Translations under genes and position numbers: made by a program
In this document: piece by piece, positions 16,128 through 25,901 of the stretch
Position numbering within the stretch: the first letter of the stretch is position 1
Layout: each line of letters opens with the position of its first letter
The notes under the pieces: model-generated
Seen by the model: only the letters and a program-made list of their open reading frames with translations
Database searches by the model: none
What the model was told of the DNA's origin: nothing
Assembly (NCBI RefSeq): GCF_900156065.1
Contig: NZ_FTNF01000014.1
Coordinates: forward strand, 105,966 to 169,965
From: Micromonospora avicenniae
GTDB lineage: Bacteria > Actinomycetota > Actinomycetes > Mycobacteriales > Micromonosporaceae
Direction: 5' to 3'
DNA length: 64,000 nt

Positions 16128-17524
16128 GCGGCCTCCGCCTCGGGAGCACCGAGCTCGGTGAGGAAGGACTGGGCCCAGTGGCCCACATCGTTGGTACGCA
16201 GATGGCGTTGCATCGTCCGCATACGGCGGCGTGCCTCCGGCTTCTCGACATGCACGGCCCGCAGCAGGGCATCCTTGACCGCGTCGGGGTCGTGCGGGTT
16301 GCACAGGAACGCCTGGCGCAGCTCGGTCGCTGCCCCGGCGAACTCGCTGAGCACGAGGGCTCCGCCCTGGTCGGCGCGCGATGCCACGTACTCCTTGGCC
16401 ACCAGATTCATCCCGTCTCGCAGCGGGGTCACCATCATGACGTCGGCAGCGACGTACATCGCGGCGAGTTCGCTGCGACTGTACGACTGATGGAGATAAT
16501 GCACCGCAGGCACACCCACCCTGCCGAATTCGCCATTTATCCGACCAACCTCGCGCTCGACCTTGACGCGGAGGGCCTGGTAGTGCTCGACGCGCTCCCG
16601 GCTCGGCGTGGCGACCTGCACCATGACCGCGTCCGGGACGCTCAGCTTCCCGTCGGCCAACAGTTCCCGGAAGGCCTTCAGGCGCAGTTCGATGCCCTTG
16701 GTGTAGTCCAGCCGGTCCACGCCCAGGATGATCGTCCGGGGGTTGCCGAGCTCCTCCCGGATCTCCTTGGCCCGGGCCTGGACCGCCGGGTCGGCGGCCA
16801 TCCGCTCCATCTCGCGCGTGTCGATCGAGATGGGGAACGCGCCGGCCTTCACCTGCCGGCCGTCGACCTGGATCATCTGGCCCTCGTAGCGCAGCCCGAG
16901 CAGGTGCCGGGCCAGCCGGACGAAGTTCTGGGCGGCCAGCCGCTGCTGGAATCCGACCAGGTCGGCGCCGAGCAGCCCGCGCAGGATCTCGGTGCGGAAC
17001 GGCATCTGCATGAACAGTTCGATGGGCGGGAACGGGATGTGCAGGAAGAAACCGATGCGCAGATCCGGCCGCAGCTCGCGGAGCATCGCGGGGACGAGCT
17101 GGAGCTGGTAGTCCTGCACCCAGACCGTGGCGCCCTCGGCCGCCACGTCCGCCGCGGCCTCCGCGAACCGGGCGTTGACCAGGCGGTACGTCTCCCGCCA
17201 GCGACGCTTGTAGACAGGCGTCTCCACGGCGTCGTGGTAGAGCGGCCAGATCGTCGCGTTGGACTGGCCCTCGTAGTAGCGCTCGAGCTCCTCGGCGCTC
17301 AGCGGCACCGGGTGCAGGTGGATGCCCTCCAGGTCGAACGGCTCCGGGGCGGCGCCGGTGCCGCCGGCCCAGCCGACCCAGGTGCCCTGGTGCTCGGCCA
17401 GGACGGGGTGCAGGGCGGTCACCAGCCCACCCGGGCTGCGCCGCCACTGCCGCCCCTCGGGTGTGCTCACCTCGTCGACCGGCAGGCGGTTCGCCACTAC
17501 GACAAAGGAGCTGCGGACGGTCAC
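16124..17524 (-). CDS. otsA: Trehalose-6-phosphate synthase
   Basis: A 466-residue GT20 retaining glucosyltransferase that joins UDP- or GDP-glucose to glucose 6-phosphate. The family motifs are visible: FVVVANRLPV at the N terminus, RRSPGGLVTAL, VWVQDYQLQLVPAMLR, IGFFLHIPFPP, GVDRLDYTKGI and TPLRDGMNLVAKEYVA. The length is standard. Starts at GTG 17524 and is translationally coupled to the otsB-GH15 gene downstream, giving a complete OtsAB trehalose route. A 348-bp space separates it from the divergent ettA gene. Confidence 0.95.
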   Translation of the reverse strand: MTVRSSFVVVANRLPVDEVSTPEGRQWRRSPGGLVTALHPVLAEHQGTWVGWAGGTGAAPEPFDLEGIHLHPVPLSAEELERYYEGQSNATIWPLYHDAVETPVYKRRWRETYRLVNARFAEAAADVAAEGATVWVQDYQLQLVPAMLRELRPDLRIGFFLHIPFPPIELFMQMPFRTEILRGLLGADLVGFQQRLAAQNFVRLARHLLGLRYEGQMIQVDGRQVKAGAFPISIDTREMERMAADPAVQARAKEIREELGNPRTIILGVDRLDYTKGIELRLKAFRELLADGKLSVPDAVMVQVATPSRERVEHYQALRVKVEREVGRINGEFGRVGVPAVHYLHQSYSRSELAAMYVAADVMMVTPLRDGMNLVAKEYVASRADQGGALVLSEFAGAATELRQAFLCNPHDPDAVKDALLRAVHVEKPEARRRMRTMQRHLRTNDVGHWAQSFLTELGAPEAEAA

Positions 17525-17872
17525 GTTCGGCCACCTCCGGTGCTGGGCGGATCAACCGCATGGGCGTACTGAGCGTAGCTGCGAGGTCTGGGAGACCGTG
17601 CCGGAGTTCCCTACCCTCGCCACGCTCGCCGAATCCCGTCGGTGATCTTGCCAACAGCCACGCTCCCGCCCGACGCCGGGGCGGCCGTCGGGCCGGAGCA
17701 GGCGCGACGCGGCGGTACGCCCGGGCGGGGTGATGTGGGCGCGGCGTCGGATACCTGTCAGGATTGACGATGGCGTGCGTGCGGCCGGCCCGGCCGGCGG
17801 CTGCGGCGGCATCCGCCGCCCGTGCCCTCGCCCGCCGGCTCCCAGTCGAAACCTACGGAGGTAGTCCGCACC
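17525..17872. other. Divergent intergenic region between otsA and ettA
   Basis: This region must hold the promoters for otsA (leftward) and ettA (rightward). No -10/-35 pair stands out. Short open frames with Ala/Arg-rich translations occur but carry no domain. GGAGG at 17857-17861 is the likely ribosome-binding site for ettA. I see no RNA gene or repeat. Confidence 0.5.
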
Positions 17873-19549
<1,677 letters not shown>

Positions 19550-19551
19550 GC

Positions 19552-19998
19552 ATGGCCGACCGGTTCGTCTACCACTGCGCCCTGCGCTGGTCAGATCTCG
19601 ACGCCTACGGGCACGTCAACAACTCGCGCTTCCTCACCCTGTACGAGGAGGCACGGGTGGCGTTGATGTTCGCCGGTGCCCGGGCGTGGGGGGTGGACTC
19701 GTTCGCGGCGGGTGTGGTGATTCGCCGGCACGAGGTGGACTACCTGCGCCCGGTCGACTACTCCCTCGACCGGGGCACCGCCGAGGCCGCGCCGACCGTA
19801 CGTATCGAGCTGTGGGTGGAGGAGATCCGGCCCTCGCGGTTCACCGTCGCGTACGAGCTCTACGACGGCGAGGTGCTGGCCGGCCGGGCCCGCTCGGTGT
19901 TGGTGCCGTTCGACCTGAGCCGGCAGGTGCCGCGCCGGATCACCGAGCGGGAGCGGGAGTTCCTGCTGAACCATGCCCCGTCGGGCGGGTCCGCATGA
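19552..19998 (+). CDS. Acyl-CoA thioesterase, 4-hydroxybenzoyl-CoA thioesterase-like hot-dog fold
   Basis: A 148-residue single hot-dog domain. The motif WSDLDAYGHVNNSRFLTLYEEAR near the N terminus has the catalytic Asp and the DxxGHVNN pattern of the YbgC/FcbC thioesterases; only the first twenty residues of it are decisive. It hydrolyses an acyl-CoA or acyl-ACP thioester in the cytoplasm. It begins 2 bp after ettA and overlaps the next gene by ATGA, so ettA, this gene and the 248-aa gene are probably cotranscribed. The acyl substrate is unknown. Confidence 0.88.
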   Translation: MADRFVYHCALRWSDLDAYGHVNNSRFLTLYEEARVALMFAGARAWGVDSFAAGVVIRRHEVDYLRPVDYSLDRGTAEAAPTVRIELWVEEIRPSRFTVAYELYDGEVLAGRARSVLVPFDLSRQVPRRITEREREFLLNHAPSGGSA

Positions 19999-20741
19999 CC
20001 CGCCCGGAGGCGGCGGCCGGGGTCGGTGCGGCGCACGGCACTCCGCCGGAACGGGCCGCGGCGCCGAACGGCGGTCACGGCATCGCCGGGGTGACCGACG
20101 CCGAGGCGTTCCTGGCCCGGTTGGTCCGGCTGGACCGGTCCGCGCCGGTCCGGCTCCGGCCGGTCGGGACGGACCGGATCGCAATCTGGGCCCGCCTGCC
20201 GTGGCAGGTGCTGGTGGTGCGGACCGTCGCCGGTCCGGGCGCCGGCGACGTCGCGGTGGGCGCCGCCGATCTGCTGGCGGAGTTGGAACGCTCCGGCTCG
20301 GCGCTGCCACCCCGCCGGGACGCGCAGTGGCGGTGGCCGTTGCCTCCGGCCGCGAGCCGTCCGGTGGAGGTCCTGCCCGCCGATGAGGTGTGGCGGATCG
20401 CTCAGGCGGCTGCTGGCACCCTGCGTACGGCGAGCGAGCAGGGCGTGGGCGGCCGAGCGGTGGGGCAACGGGCCCTGCGTGACGCCCTGCTCGACCACGT
20501 GGCCGTGGTGGTGACCCCGGAAGACCCGCCCGGCCCGGCCGTGGAGGTGCCGCAGCGACTGGTGCAGGGGCTCGTCCGGATGGGCTTCCTGGGCACGCCG
20601 GAGCGGCCCGGACGGGTGGCCGACGTGCAGGTGCGTGCCGTCGGCCGATGGGTCGGACTGGTGGGACCGTACGGAGCCGCTTGGTTGCAGAAGGGCTCGG
20701 CTCTTGCCGTGACGTCCCTCACGCCTCGTCCGAACGGATGA
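19995..20741 (+). CDS. Hypothetical protein, 248 aa, operon with thioesterase
   Basis: I do not recognise this family. The product is Ala/Arg/Pro-rich, soluble, and has no signal peptide, membrane helix, or metal- or nucleotide-binding motif. A folded core seems to start near residue 35 (DAEAFLARLVRLDRSAPVRL) and continue to the end, while the first 30 residues look disordered. It starts at ATG 19995, overlapping the thioesterase stop by 4 bp, which argues that it is a real gene. Its role probably relates to the ettA-thioesterase unit or is independent housekeeping. Confidence 0.75.
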   Translation: MTRPEAAAGVGAAHGTPPERAAAPNGGHGIAGVTDAEAFLARLVRLDRSAPVRLRPVGTDRIAIWARLPWQVLVVRTVAGPGAGDVAVGAADLLAELERSGSALPPRRDAQWRWPLPPAASRPVEVLPADEVWRIAQAAAGTLRTASEQGVGGRAVGQRALRDALLDHVAVVVTPEDPPGPAVEVPQRLVQGLVRMGFLGTPERPGRVADVQVRAVGRWVGLVGPYGAAWLQKGSALAVTSLTPRPNG

Positions 20742-20872
20742 CCTGCACTCATCCTTCTGGCTTGGTGCGGCCGTTGGGGGGATGCCTCATCCCGGCTGTC
20801 CGGGTACCGTCCATCCTCGGATCCAACGCACGGTAGGCGGCTGGATCCGCTGGGGAGTGAGGTGCGCGAGCG

Positions 20873-21457
20873 ATGCCGTGGTGGTCATGGCGCCCCGGTC
20901 CCGCCAACGGCGGTGACCCGGAAACTCGAAGCGGGATCACAGTGGAGGGCACCGTCCGGGTCGGACCGCCGGCCCAGCGCCAACCGGGAGACGACTGTAA
21001 GCCCAACGACAGACCGGTGCTCGCCGAGATTCCGGCGACCGTCGCACCGGTCACGCTGAGCCGGGTCTGCGACGCGCTCGATCTGCTGGACGTGCGCTAT
21101 CTGGCCGACGGCGACGGCAACCTGCTCGCCATGTGGGAGCGGCACGCCGTGCTGGTAACCCTCGAAGGTCCGGAGGACGAGATCCTGGTCATGCGGGCCC
21201 GTCCACACGCGACGGTTCCACCGGACTGGGCCGACCGGGCCTACCGCGTGGTCAACGAGTGGAACCACACCCGCCGGTTCTGCAAGGCGTACGTGGGCGA
21301 TCCGACCGAGCGTGGCCAGTTACCCATCTACGCGGAGTTGCAGGTGCCGATGGGCGCCGGGACGCACGACGCGCTCCTGGTCGAGATGCTCGACTGTGGC
21401 GCGGCGGTGGCCACGAGCTTCGTGGACTGGCTGCACGACGAGGGTGCCCTGCTCTGA
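20873..21457 (+). CDS. YbjN-domain protein
   Basis: A 194-residue cytoplasmic protein. Its last ~140 residues fit the YbjN/type III secretion chaperone-like fold of actinobacteria: LSRVCDALDLLDVRYLADGD at the start of the domain, then VVNEWNHTRRFCKAYV, an Asn-x-x-x-Arg-Phe/Trp-type segment common in these proteins, and AVATSFVDWLHDE at the end. The first ~50 residues are low complexity. A start further downstream is possible, because no domain lies before about residue 50. The family is linked to stress and motility in enterobacteria, but its role in actinomycetes is not settled. Confidence 0.75.
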   Translation: MPWWSWRPGPANGGDPETRSGITVEGTVRVGPPAQRQPGDDCKPNDRPVLAEIPATVAPVTLSRVCDALDLLDVRYLADGDGNLLAMWERHAVLVTLEGPEDEILVMRARPHATVPPDWADRAYRVVNEWNHTRRFCKAYVGDPTERGQLPIYAELQVPMGAGTHDALLVEMLDCGAAVATSFVDWLHDEGALL

Positions 21458-21590
21458 ACTCCGAGTCGCCCATCCGGGGGCTCCGGTGGCCGGGCGGCGG
21501 CCGGACCGGCTCCGGGACGGGCCCGGGGCGGTCCGCCCTGCGGCCCGGAGCATCCGGTGCGGCGCGGGCCGGTGCCGTGTGCTGCCCCGG

Positions 21591-21646
21591 CGTGACGGCG
21601 TGACGGCGTGACGGCGTGACGGCGTGACGGCCTGACGGCCTGACGG
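21591..21646. repeat. Seven tandem copies of an 8-bp unit
   Basis: CGTGACGG is repeated five times (21591-21630), followed by two CCTGACGG variants (21631-21646). It lies in the space between the convergent YbjN-like and globin genes. The 8-bp period is not a multiple of three, and there is no gene here, so copy-number change would not alter a protein directly. Confidence 0.9.
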
Positions 21647-21675
21647 CCGCGCCCGCCAGGGGCGCGGCCGGTGGC

Positions 21676-22095
21676 TCAGGCCGGGTCCTCCATCACGTTG
21701 ACCATGAAGTAGGCGGCTCGCTCCAGGTAGTCCCAGAGCGCGGTGGCATGGTCCGCCGGCAGGTCGAGTCGATCGACGGCCCGGCGCATGTGGCGCAGCC
21801 AGGCGTCCCGCTCGGCCACCCCGATCCGGAACGGTGCGTGCCGCATCCGCAGCCGAGGGTGTCCCCGCTGCGCGGAGTAGGTGTTCGGGCCACCCCAGTA
21901 CTGCATGAGGAAGAGGGTCATCCGGTCGGCCGCCGGGCCCAGGTCCTCCTCGGGATACATCGGTCGCAGCAGCGGGTCGGTGGCGATGCCGGCGTAGAAC
22001 TCGTCCACGAGCTTGCGGAACGTGGGCTCGCCACCGATGGCGTCGAAGAGAGTCTGCGACGGCTGGGAGCGGTCGGATTCGCCTGCGGGGTTCAC
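21676..22095 (-). CDS. glbO: Truncated haemoglobin, group II (GlbO-like)
   Basis: A 139-residue haem protein of the 2-on-2 globin family. The globin core begins at TLFDAIGGEPTFRKLVDEFY, with the B10 and CD1 region in FYAGIATDPLLRPMYPEED. The proximal histidine lies in RLRMRHAPFRIG, and a Trp at the G8 position (ERDAWLRHM) is the mark of group II. The length is close to mycobacterial GlbO (128 aa) plus a short N-terminal tail. GTG 22095 is chosen because upstream codons are Arg-rich and uninformative. It likely binds oxygen or scavenges reactive nitrogen or oxygen species. Confidence 0.9.
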   Translation of the reverse strand: MNPAGESDRSQPSQTLFDAIGGEPTFRKLVDEFYAGIATDPLLRPMYPEEDLGPAADRMTLFLMQYWGGPNTYSAQRGHPRLRMRHAPFRIGVAERDAWLRHMRRAVDRLDLPADHATALWDYLERAAYFMVNVMEDPA

Positions 22096-22290
22096 CGTTC
22101 CATCCTGCCAGGCATTCCGCCCACGGCGGCACGGAGGAGACCGCCGCCGCTCTGTGCGCCGGGTCACGGGTGGCGATTCCGAACGCACGGACCCGATCCG
22201 GCCGGGCTTCATGTCGGCCGCCCTCAGCCGCGCCGTCGAGCGGCGGCACCCACGGCGCCGCCACCTCGACGGCGGTGACCACAGGCGGGT

Positions 22291-23700
22291 TCAGGTGACC
22301 GCGTGCCGCGCCCGCTCGCCGTCGATGGCATCGCCGTCCGGTAGGTCCGCCCCTGCTCCGTTGCTCCTGCTGCCGGCGGGGGCGGTGGCCGTGGGCACTC
22401 CGGCGGATCCGGGTCGAGTGCCGGTGTGTCCGCCCGAGGCGGCCGCGACGGCGGCCTCCACCGTCGGGCGACTCGGCCAGGTCAGAGTGGCCACCAGCAT
22501 CAACACGACGCCGGCGGCGCTCCACACGCCGACCACGGACGGGAGGTCGAAGCGGTCGGAGAGCGCTCCGGTGACCAGCACCGCCAGCCCCTGGATCACC
22601 TGCATCCCGGTAGCCATCACGCCGAAGGCACGGGCGCGGAAGGCGTCCGGCAGGGCCTGGACGAAGAGTCCGTTCGCGGTCGGCAGCATGCCCGCGACCG
22701 CGAAACCGCAGGCGGCGGCGAGTAGCGCGACCACCACCGGGGAGGGGTCGAGCAGGGCGGGCACCAGGGTCAGCGGGGCGAGCACGGCCAGCGGCCGCAT
22801 CAGGGCAAGCCGGCGGGCCGGGCCGAAGACGCGCCCGATCAGCAGCCCGCCGAGGACGAAACCCACCGGATTGGCCGCCATGATGACCGCCTGCGCCAGA
22901 CCCCGGTCCAGGTCGCCGCCAGACCGGTCCGCCCACACCACGGCCAGGCCCTCGGGCACGATCGAGAAGAGCATGGAGCTGAAGACCAGCACGGCGATCG
23001 CCCGGAGCACCGGGGTGCCGAACACGATCTGGAAACCCTCGGCGGTCTCCCGGAGCAGGTGGGTGCGGTCCGTCTCGTGCAGCGCCGCCGACCGCTCGCG
23101 GACTCCGAAGCGGAGCAGGGCCGCCGAGACGCCGAAGGTGGCCGCGTTGAACAGCAGTGCGACGGCCGGGTCGAACTGGGAGATCGCGGCGCCCACCACG
23201 TAGCCGACGACCTGGGACGCCTGACCGGCGCTGGCGTTGAGCGAGAGCCCGAGCACCAGCCGGTCGCCGCTGAGGATCTGTGCCAGCAGCGCGGACTTCG
23301 CGGCCTGGCTCGGCGGGTTGGCCAGGGTCGCGAGGAAGAGCAGCGCCAGCACGAGGTAGATCGGCAGGTTCGGGATGGCGATGAGCAGCATCAGCGCCAT
23401 CCGGATGAGGTCGCACACCACCATCACCCGTCGGTACGGGTGACGCTCCGCCAGCGCGGCGAGTAGCGGGCCGCCGACCAGCCACGGCAGGAAGCTGACC
23501 GCGAAGGCGGTGGCGGAGAGCACGACCGACCGGGTCTCCTGGTAGACCAGCACGGTGACCGCGGCCTTGGCGAGGTAGTCGCCGACCCAGGAAAGTGCGC
23601 CCGCCGCGAAGACCGCCCCGTACTCCCGCTGGGCGAAGACCTCACGGAAGGTCGCCGGCCCCTCCGGAGAGGGTCGCTCGTCGGTCACCGTCGCCTCCAT
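22291..23700 (-). CDS. MFS transporter, probable efflux carrier
   Basis: A 469-residue integral membrane protein with about twelve hydrophobic helices and the major facilitator fold. After a short acidic N terminus, helix 1 begins near AVFAAGALSWVGDYLAKAA. The MFS loop 2-3 motif is seen as ALAERHPYRRVMVVCD. The last ~50 residues are Gly/Ala/Thr-rich and probably cytoplasmic. It resembles MFS carriers annotated as drug or enterobactin exporters (DHA3-like). The substrate cannot be predicted. It is monocistronic, with the globin gene 195 bp downstream on the same strand. Confidence 0.88.
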   Translation of the reverse strand: MEATVTDERPSPEGPATFREVFAQREYGAVFAAGALSWVGDYLAKAAVTVLVYQETRSVVLSATAFAVSFLPWLVGGPLLAALAERHPYRRVMVVCDLIRMALMLLIAIPNLPIYLVLALLFLATLANPPSQAAKSALLAQILSGDRLVLGLSLNASAGQASQVVGYVVGAAISQFDPAVALLFNAATFGVSAALLRFGVRERSAALHETDRTHLLRETAEGFQIVFGTPVLRAIAVLVFSSMLFSIVPEGLAVVWADRSGGDLDRGLAQAVIMAANPVGFVLGGLLIGRVFGPARRLALMRPLAVLAPLTLVPALLDPSPVVVALLAAACGFAVAGMLPTANGLFVQALPDAFRARAFGVMATGMQVIQGLAVLVTGALSDRFDLPSVVGVWSAAGVVLMLVATLTWPSRPTVEAAVAAASGGHTGTRPGSAGVPTATAPAGSRSNGAGADLPDGDAIDGERARHAVT

Positions 23701-23937
23701 CGTTCCCGGGGAGGCGGGCCACTGGTGGCCGCCGGCTCGGGAACTCTCGTCAGATCTGCGGATCAGCGAGGACGCAGCACGCTTCTGGCGGGAACGCGTG
23801 CCCCGGATTCTGCCCGATCGTCTGACGACTGGCTAGGGCGAACGGATAGATCGTCGCATCTCCGACTGAACGAACGGACGATACCTGAGGGGCCGCGCGG
23901 CCCGCGACCCCTCCATCGATGGATGGCCGAGAAAGAC

Positions 23938-24987
23938 TCAGGTTGCGCCGCTCCGGCCGGTCTCCCCGTCGGCCGCCGGCCGGGCCGGTGTGCCGGGGAA
24001 CAGGCGGGCGGCGGCGATCTGTGCGGTGATCCCGGAGTTCTCCAGTGCCTCGGCGAGCCGGCGGCGCAGCTCCCGGCCGACTGCGAACTGGCCGTCCGCG
24101 GTCGTCTTCACCACCGTCCGGATCACCGCGCCCTCCACGGTCATCTGCTCCACGCCGAGCACCTCGGGCGGCTCGACGATCTCCGGGGCGAGCTCCGGGT
24201 CCACCGCCATGGAGGCGGCAGCGGTACGCAGCACCGCGGTGGCCTCCTCCGTACCGGCGAAGCCGATCGGCAGGTCGACCACGACGAGCGCCCAGCCCTG
24301 GCTCTTGTTGCCGACCCGGATGATCTCGCCGTTGCGGATGTACCAGAGCACCCCGCGTCCGTCCCGGACCGTGGTGACCCGCAGCCCGACCGACTCGACC
24401 ACGCCGGTCGCCTCGCCCAGGTCGACGGTGTCGCCGACGCCGTACTGGTCCTCGATCAACATGAACAGGCCGGCCAGCAGGTCCTTGACCAGGCTCTGCG
24501 CGCCGAAGCCCAGCGCCACGCCGGCGATCCCGGCGCTGGCCAGCAGCGGAGCCAGGTCGAAGCTGAACTCGCGCAGGATCATCAGCAGCGCGATGCCGAA
24601 GACGAACGCGGTGGTCAGGCTGCGCAGTACGGAGCCGATCGCCTCGGCCCGTTGCCGGCGCCGTTCCGGCACGAACTCCCCGGGCTCGGTCGCGGCCGTC
24701 GGTACCCGCTCACGCAGCGGCCGCAGCATGGCCGGCACGCCGGCGTCGCTGGTGGTGCGGACCAGCCGGCTGATCGTGCGGTGCACCGCCCAGCGGGCGA
24801 CCACGGCGAGCAGCACGATCAGGATGACCCGCAGCGGCTTGACGAGGATCCAGTAGCTGCCCTCGGCGAGCCAGGACCAGTGGGTCGCCCGCCAGACGGC
24901 GTTGCACAGCGCCTCGTTCAGGCACTCCGGGCTGGGTTTGTCGTCCGGGAGGGCGGCGGCGAGGACCGTGAGGGCGGAGGCAGTCAC
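23938..24987 (-). CDS. Small-conductance mechanosensitive channel, MscS family
   Basis: A 349-residue channel protein. Helices near YWILVKPLRVILIVLLAVVA and AFVFGIALLMILREF precede the pore-lining TM3 region LLASAGIAGVALGFGAQSLVKDLLAG, whose Gly/Ala pattern is the MscS hallmark. The beta domain begins at QYGVGDTVDLGEATGVVE, and the cytoplasmic vestibule follows. It releases solutes on hypo-osmotic shock. I use GTG 24987, because the 52 codons upstream to ATG 25143 read as non-coding; that longer start cannot be excluded. A 12-bp-arm palindrome (25173-25205) lies in the divergent space to the HNH gene. Confidence 0.88.
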   Translation of the reverse strand: MTASALTVLAAALPDDKPSPECLNEALCNAVWRATHWSWLAEGSYWILVKPLRVILIVLLAVVARWAVHRTISRLVRTTSDAGVPAMLRPLRERVPTAATEPGEFVPERRRQRAEAIGSVLRSLTTAFVFGIALLMILREFSFDLAPLLASAGIAGVALGFGAQSLVKDLLAGLFMLIEDQYGVGDTVDLGEATGVVESVGLRVTTVRDGRGVLWYIRNGEIIRVGNKSQGWALVVVDLPIGFAGTEEATAVLRTAAASMAVDPELAPEIVEPPEVLGVEQMTVEGAVIRTVVKTTADGQFAVGRELRRRLAEALENSGITAQIAAARLFPGTPARPAADGETGRSGAT

Positions 24988-25172
24988 GGTGAATTCGTAC
25001 CGCAATCCGTCGGCGGGACCGTGGCCGACCCACCGTCGGGTGACGCCGGGGACGTGGTTGCGTCGATCGTCCGGTTGGCCGGCGGCGACGAAGCCGGACA
25101 CCCGGAACCAGGCGCCCGTCCTGCCGGGGGCGAAACCGGTCATCCTGCCACGTCCGGAAAATGCTTCACGAG

Positions 25173-25205
25173 GGACCCCGGATTAGTACGTGCAATCCGG
25201 GGTCC
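25173..25205. promoter_or_regulatory. Perfect 12-bp-arm palindrome in a divergent intergenic region
   Basis: GGACCCCGGATT (25173-25184) and AATCCGGGGTCC (25194-25205) are exact complements around the 9-base loop AGTACGTGC. The 340-bp region between MscS (start 24987) and the HNH gene (start 25328) contains nothing else I can support. Because the flanking genes diverge, a terminator is not expected; an operator, leader hairpin or dispersed repeat is more likely. Confidence 0.6.
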
Positions 25206-25327
25206 GATCAGGGACGATTGGCGCAACGGACGTCGGTGATCCGGCCGGCGTCGACCGTGGTGGCCCTGTGCCCAACTTCGGTCGGCGGCGCGCGGAAGGT
25301 GGCCGCTGAACCGGGAGGGTGAGCGCG

Positions 25328-25861
25328 ATGCCTGACATACGACCTACGGTGGGCTCCGGTGCGCTGGTCCTCAATGCCACTTACGAGCCGCTGTGTGTCG
25401 TGTCGGTGCGTCGTGCCGCGATCCTCGTCCTGTCCGCGAAGGCGGTCTGCGTGGCCGATGGTGACGGCATCCTGCACAGCGCCCGGGATGCCCTCCCGGT
25501 GCCGTCGGTGGTCCGGTTGACCCGGTACGTCCGGGTGCCCTACCGCACCCACGTCGGGCTGTCCCGCCGGGCGATCTTCGCTCGCGACGGCTGGCGTTGC
25601 GCCTACTGCTGCGGGCCGGCGGAGACCATCGATCACGTCTTTCCCCGGAGCCGAGGTGGCCGGCACGCGTGGGACAACGTGGTGGCCGCCTGCGCCCGGT
25701 GCAACCACACGAAGGGCGACAAGACTCCCGCCGAGTTGGGTTGGCGGCTGCACTCGGCACCCGCGGCACCGAAAGGGACCGCCTGGCGGGTGCTCGGCCA
25801 CCGCGCACCCGACCCACGCTGGGCCGACTGGCTCGATCTGCGCGAGCCCGAGGCGGCCTGA
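25328..25861 (+). CDS. HNH endonuclease
   Basis: A 177-residue protein whose C-terminal half is an HNH nuclease domain. A CxxC zinc-type pair in RCAYCCG is followed by ETIDHVFPRSRGG (the His of the first motif), the Asn in WDNVVAACARC, and NHTKGDK, which carries the second pair of Cys plus the final His. An N-terminal beta region starts GALVLNATYEPLCVVSVRRA, seen in a widespread actinobacterial HNH family. GGGAGG (25313-25318) supports ATG 25328 over GTG 25319. No toxin partner, methylase or phage gene is adjacent, so it is probably a conserved chromosomal nuclease. Confidence 0.9.
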   Translation: MPDIRPTVGSGALVLNATYEPLCVVSVRRAAILVLSAKAVCVADGDGILHSARDALPVPSVVRLTRYVRVPYRTHVGLSRRAIFARDGWRCAYCCGPAETIDHVFPRSRGGRHAWDNVVAACARCNHTKGDKTPAELGWRLHSAPAAPKGTAWRVLGHRAPDPRWADWLDLREPEAA

Positions 25862-25901
25862 TCCGGCGCGCGAGCATCACCGGCACCGACGACGGTCACC
25901 G

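Noticed and set aside
17768..17872. Short protein or longer EttA N terminus upstream of GTG 17873
   Set aside because: The codons read as Ala/Arg-rich non-conserved sequence, and EttA normally starts AQFIYV.
21591..21646. CRISPR-like array
   Set aside because: The 8-bp units are head-to-tail without spacers, and no cas gene is in the window.
25141..25143. Upstream ATG as start of the MscS gene
   Set aside because: It would add 52 residues of Gly/Arg/Val-rich non-helical sequence, and its purine-rich motif lies too close to the ATG. GTG 24987 begins the normal family sequence.
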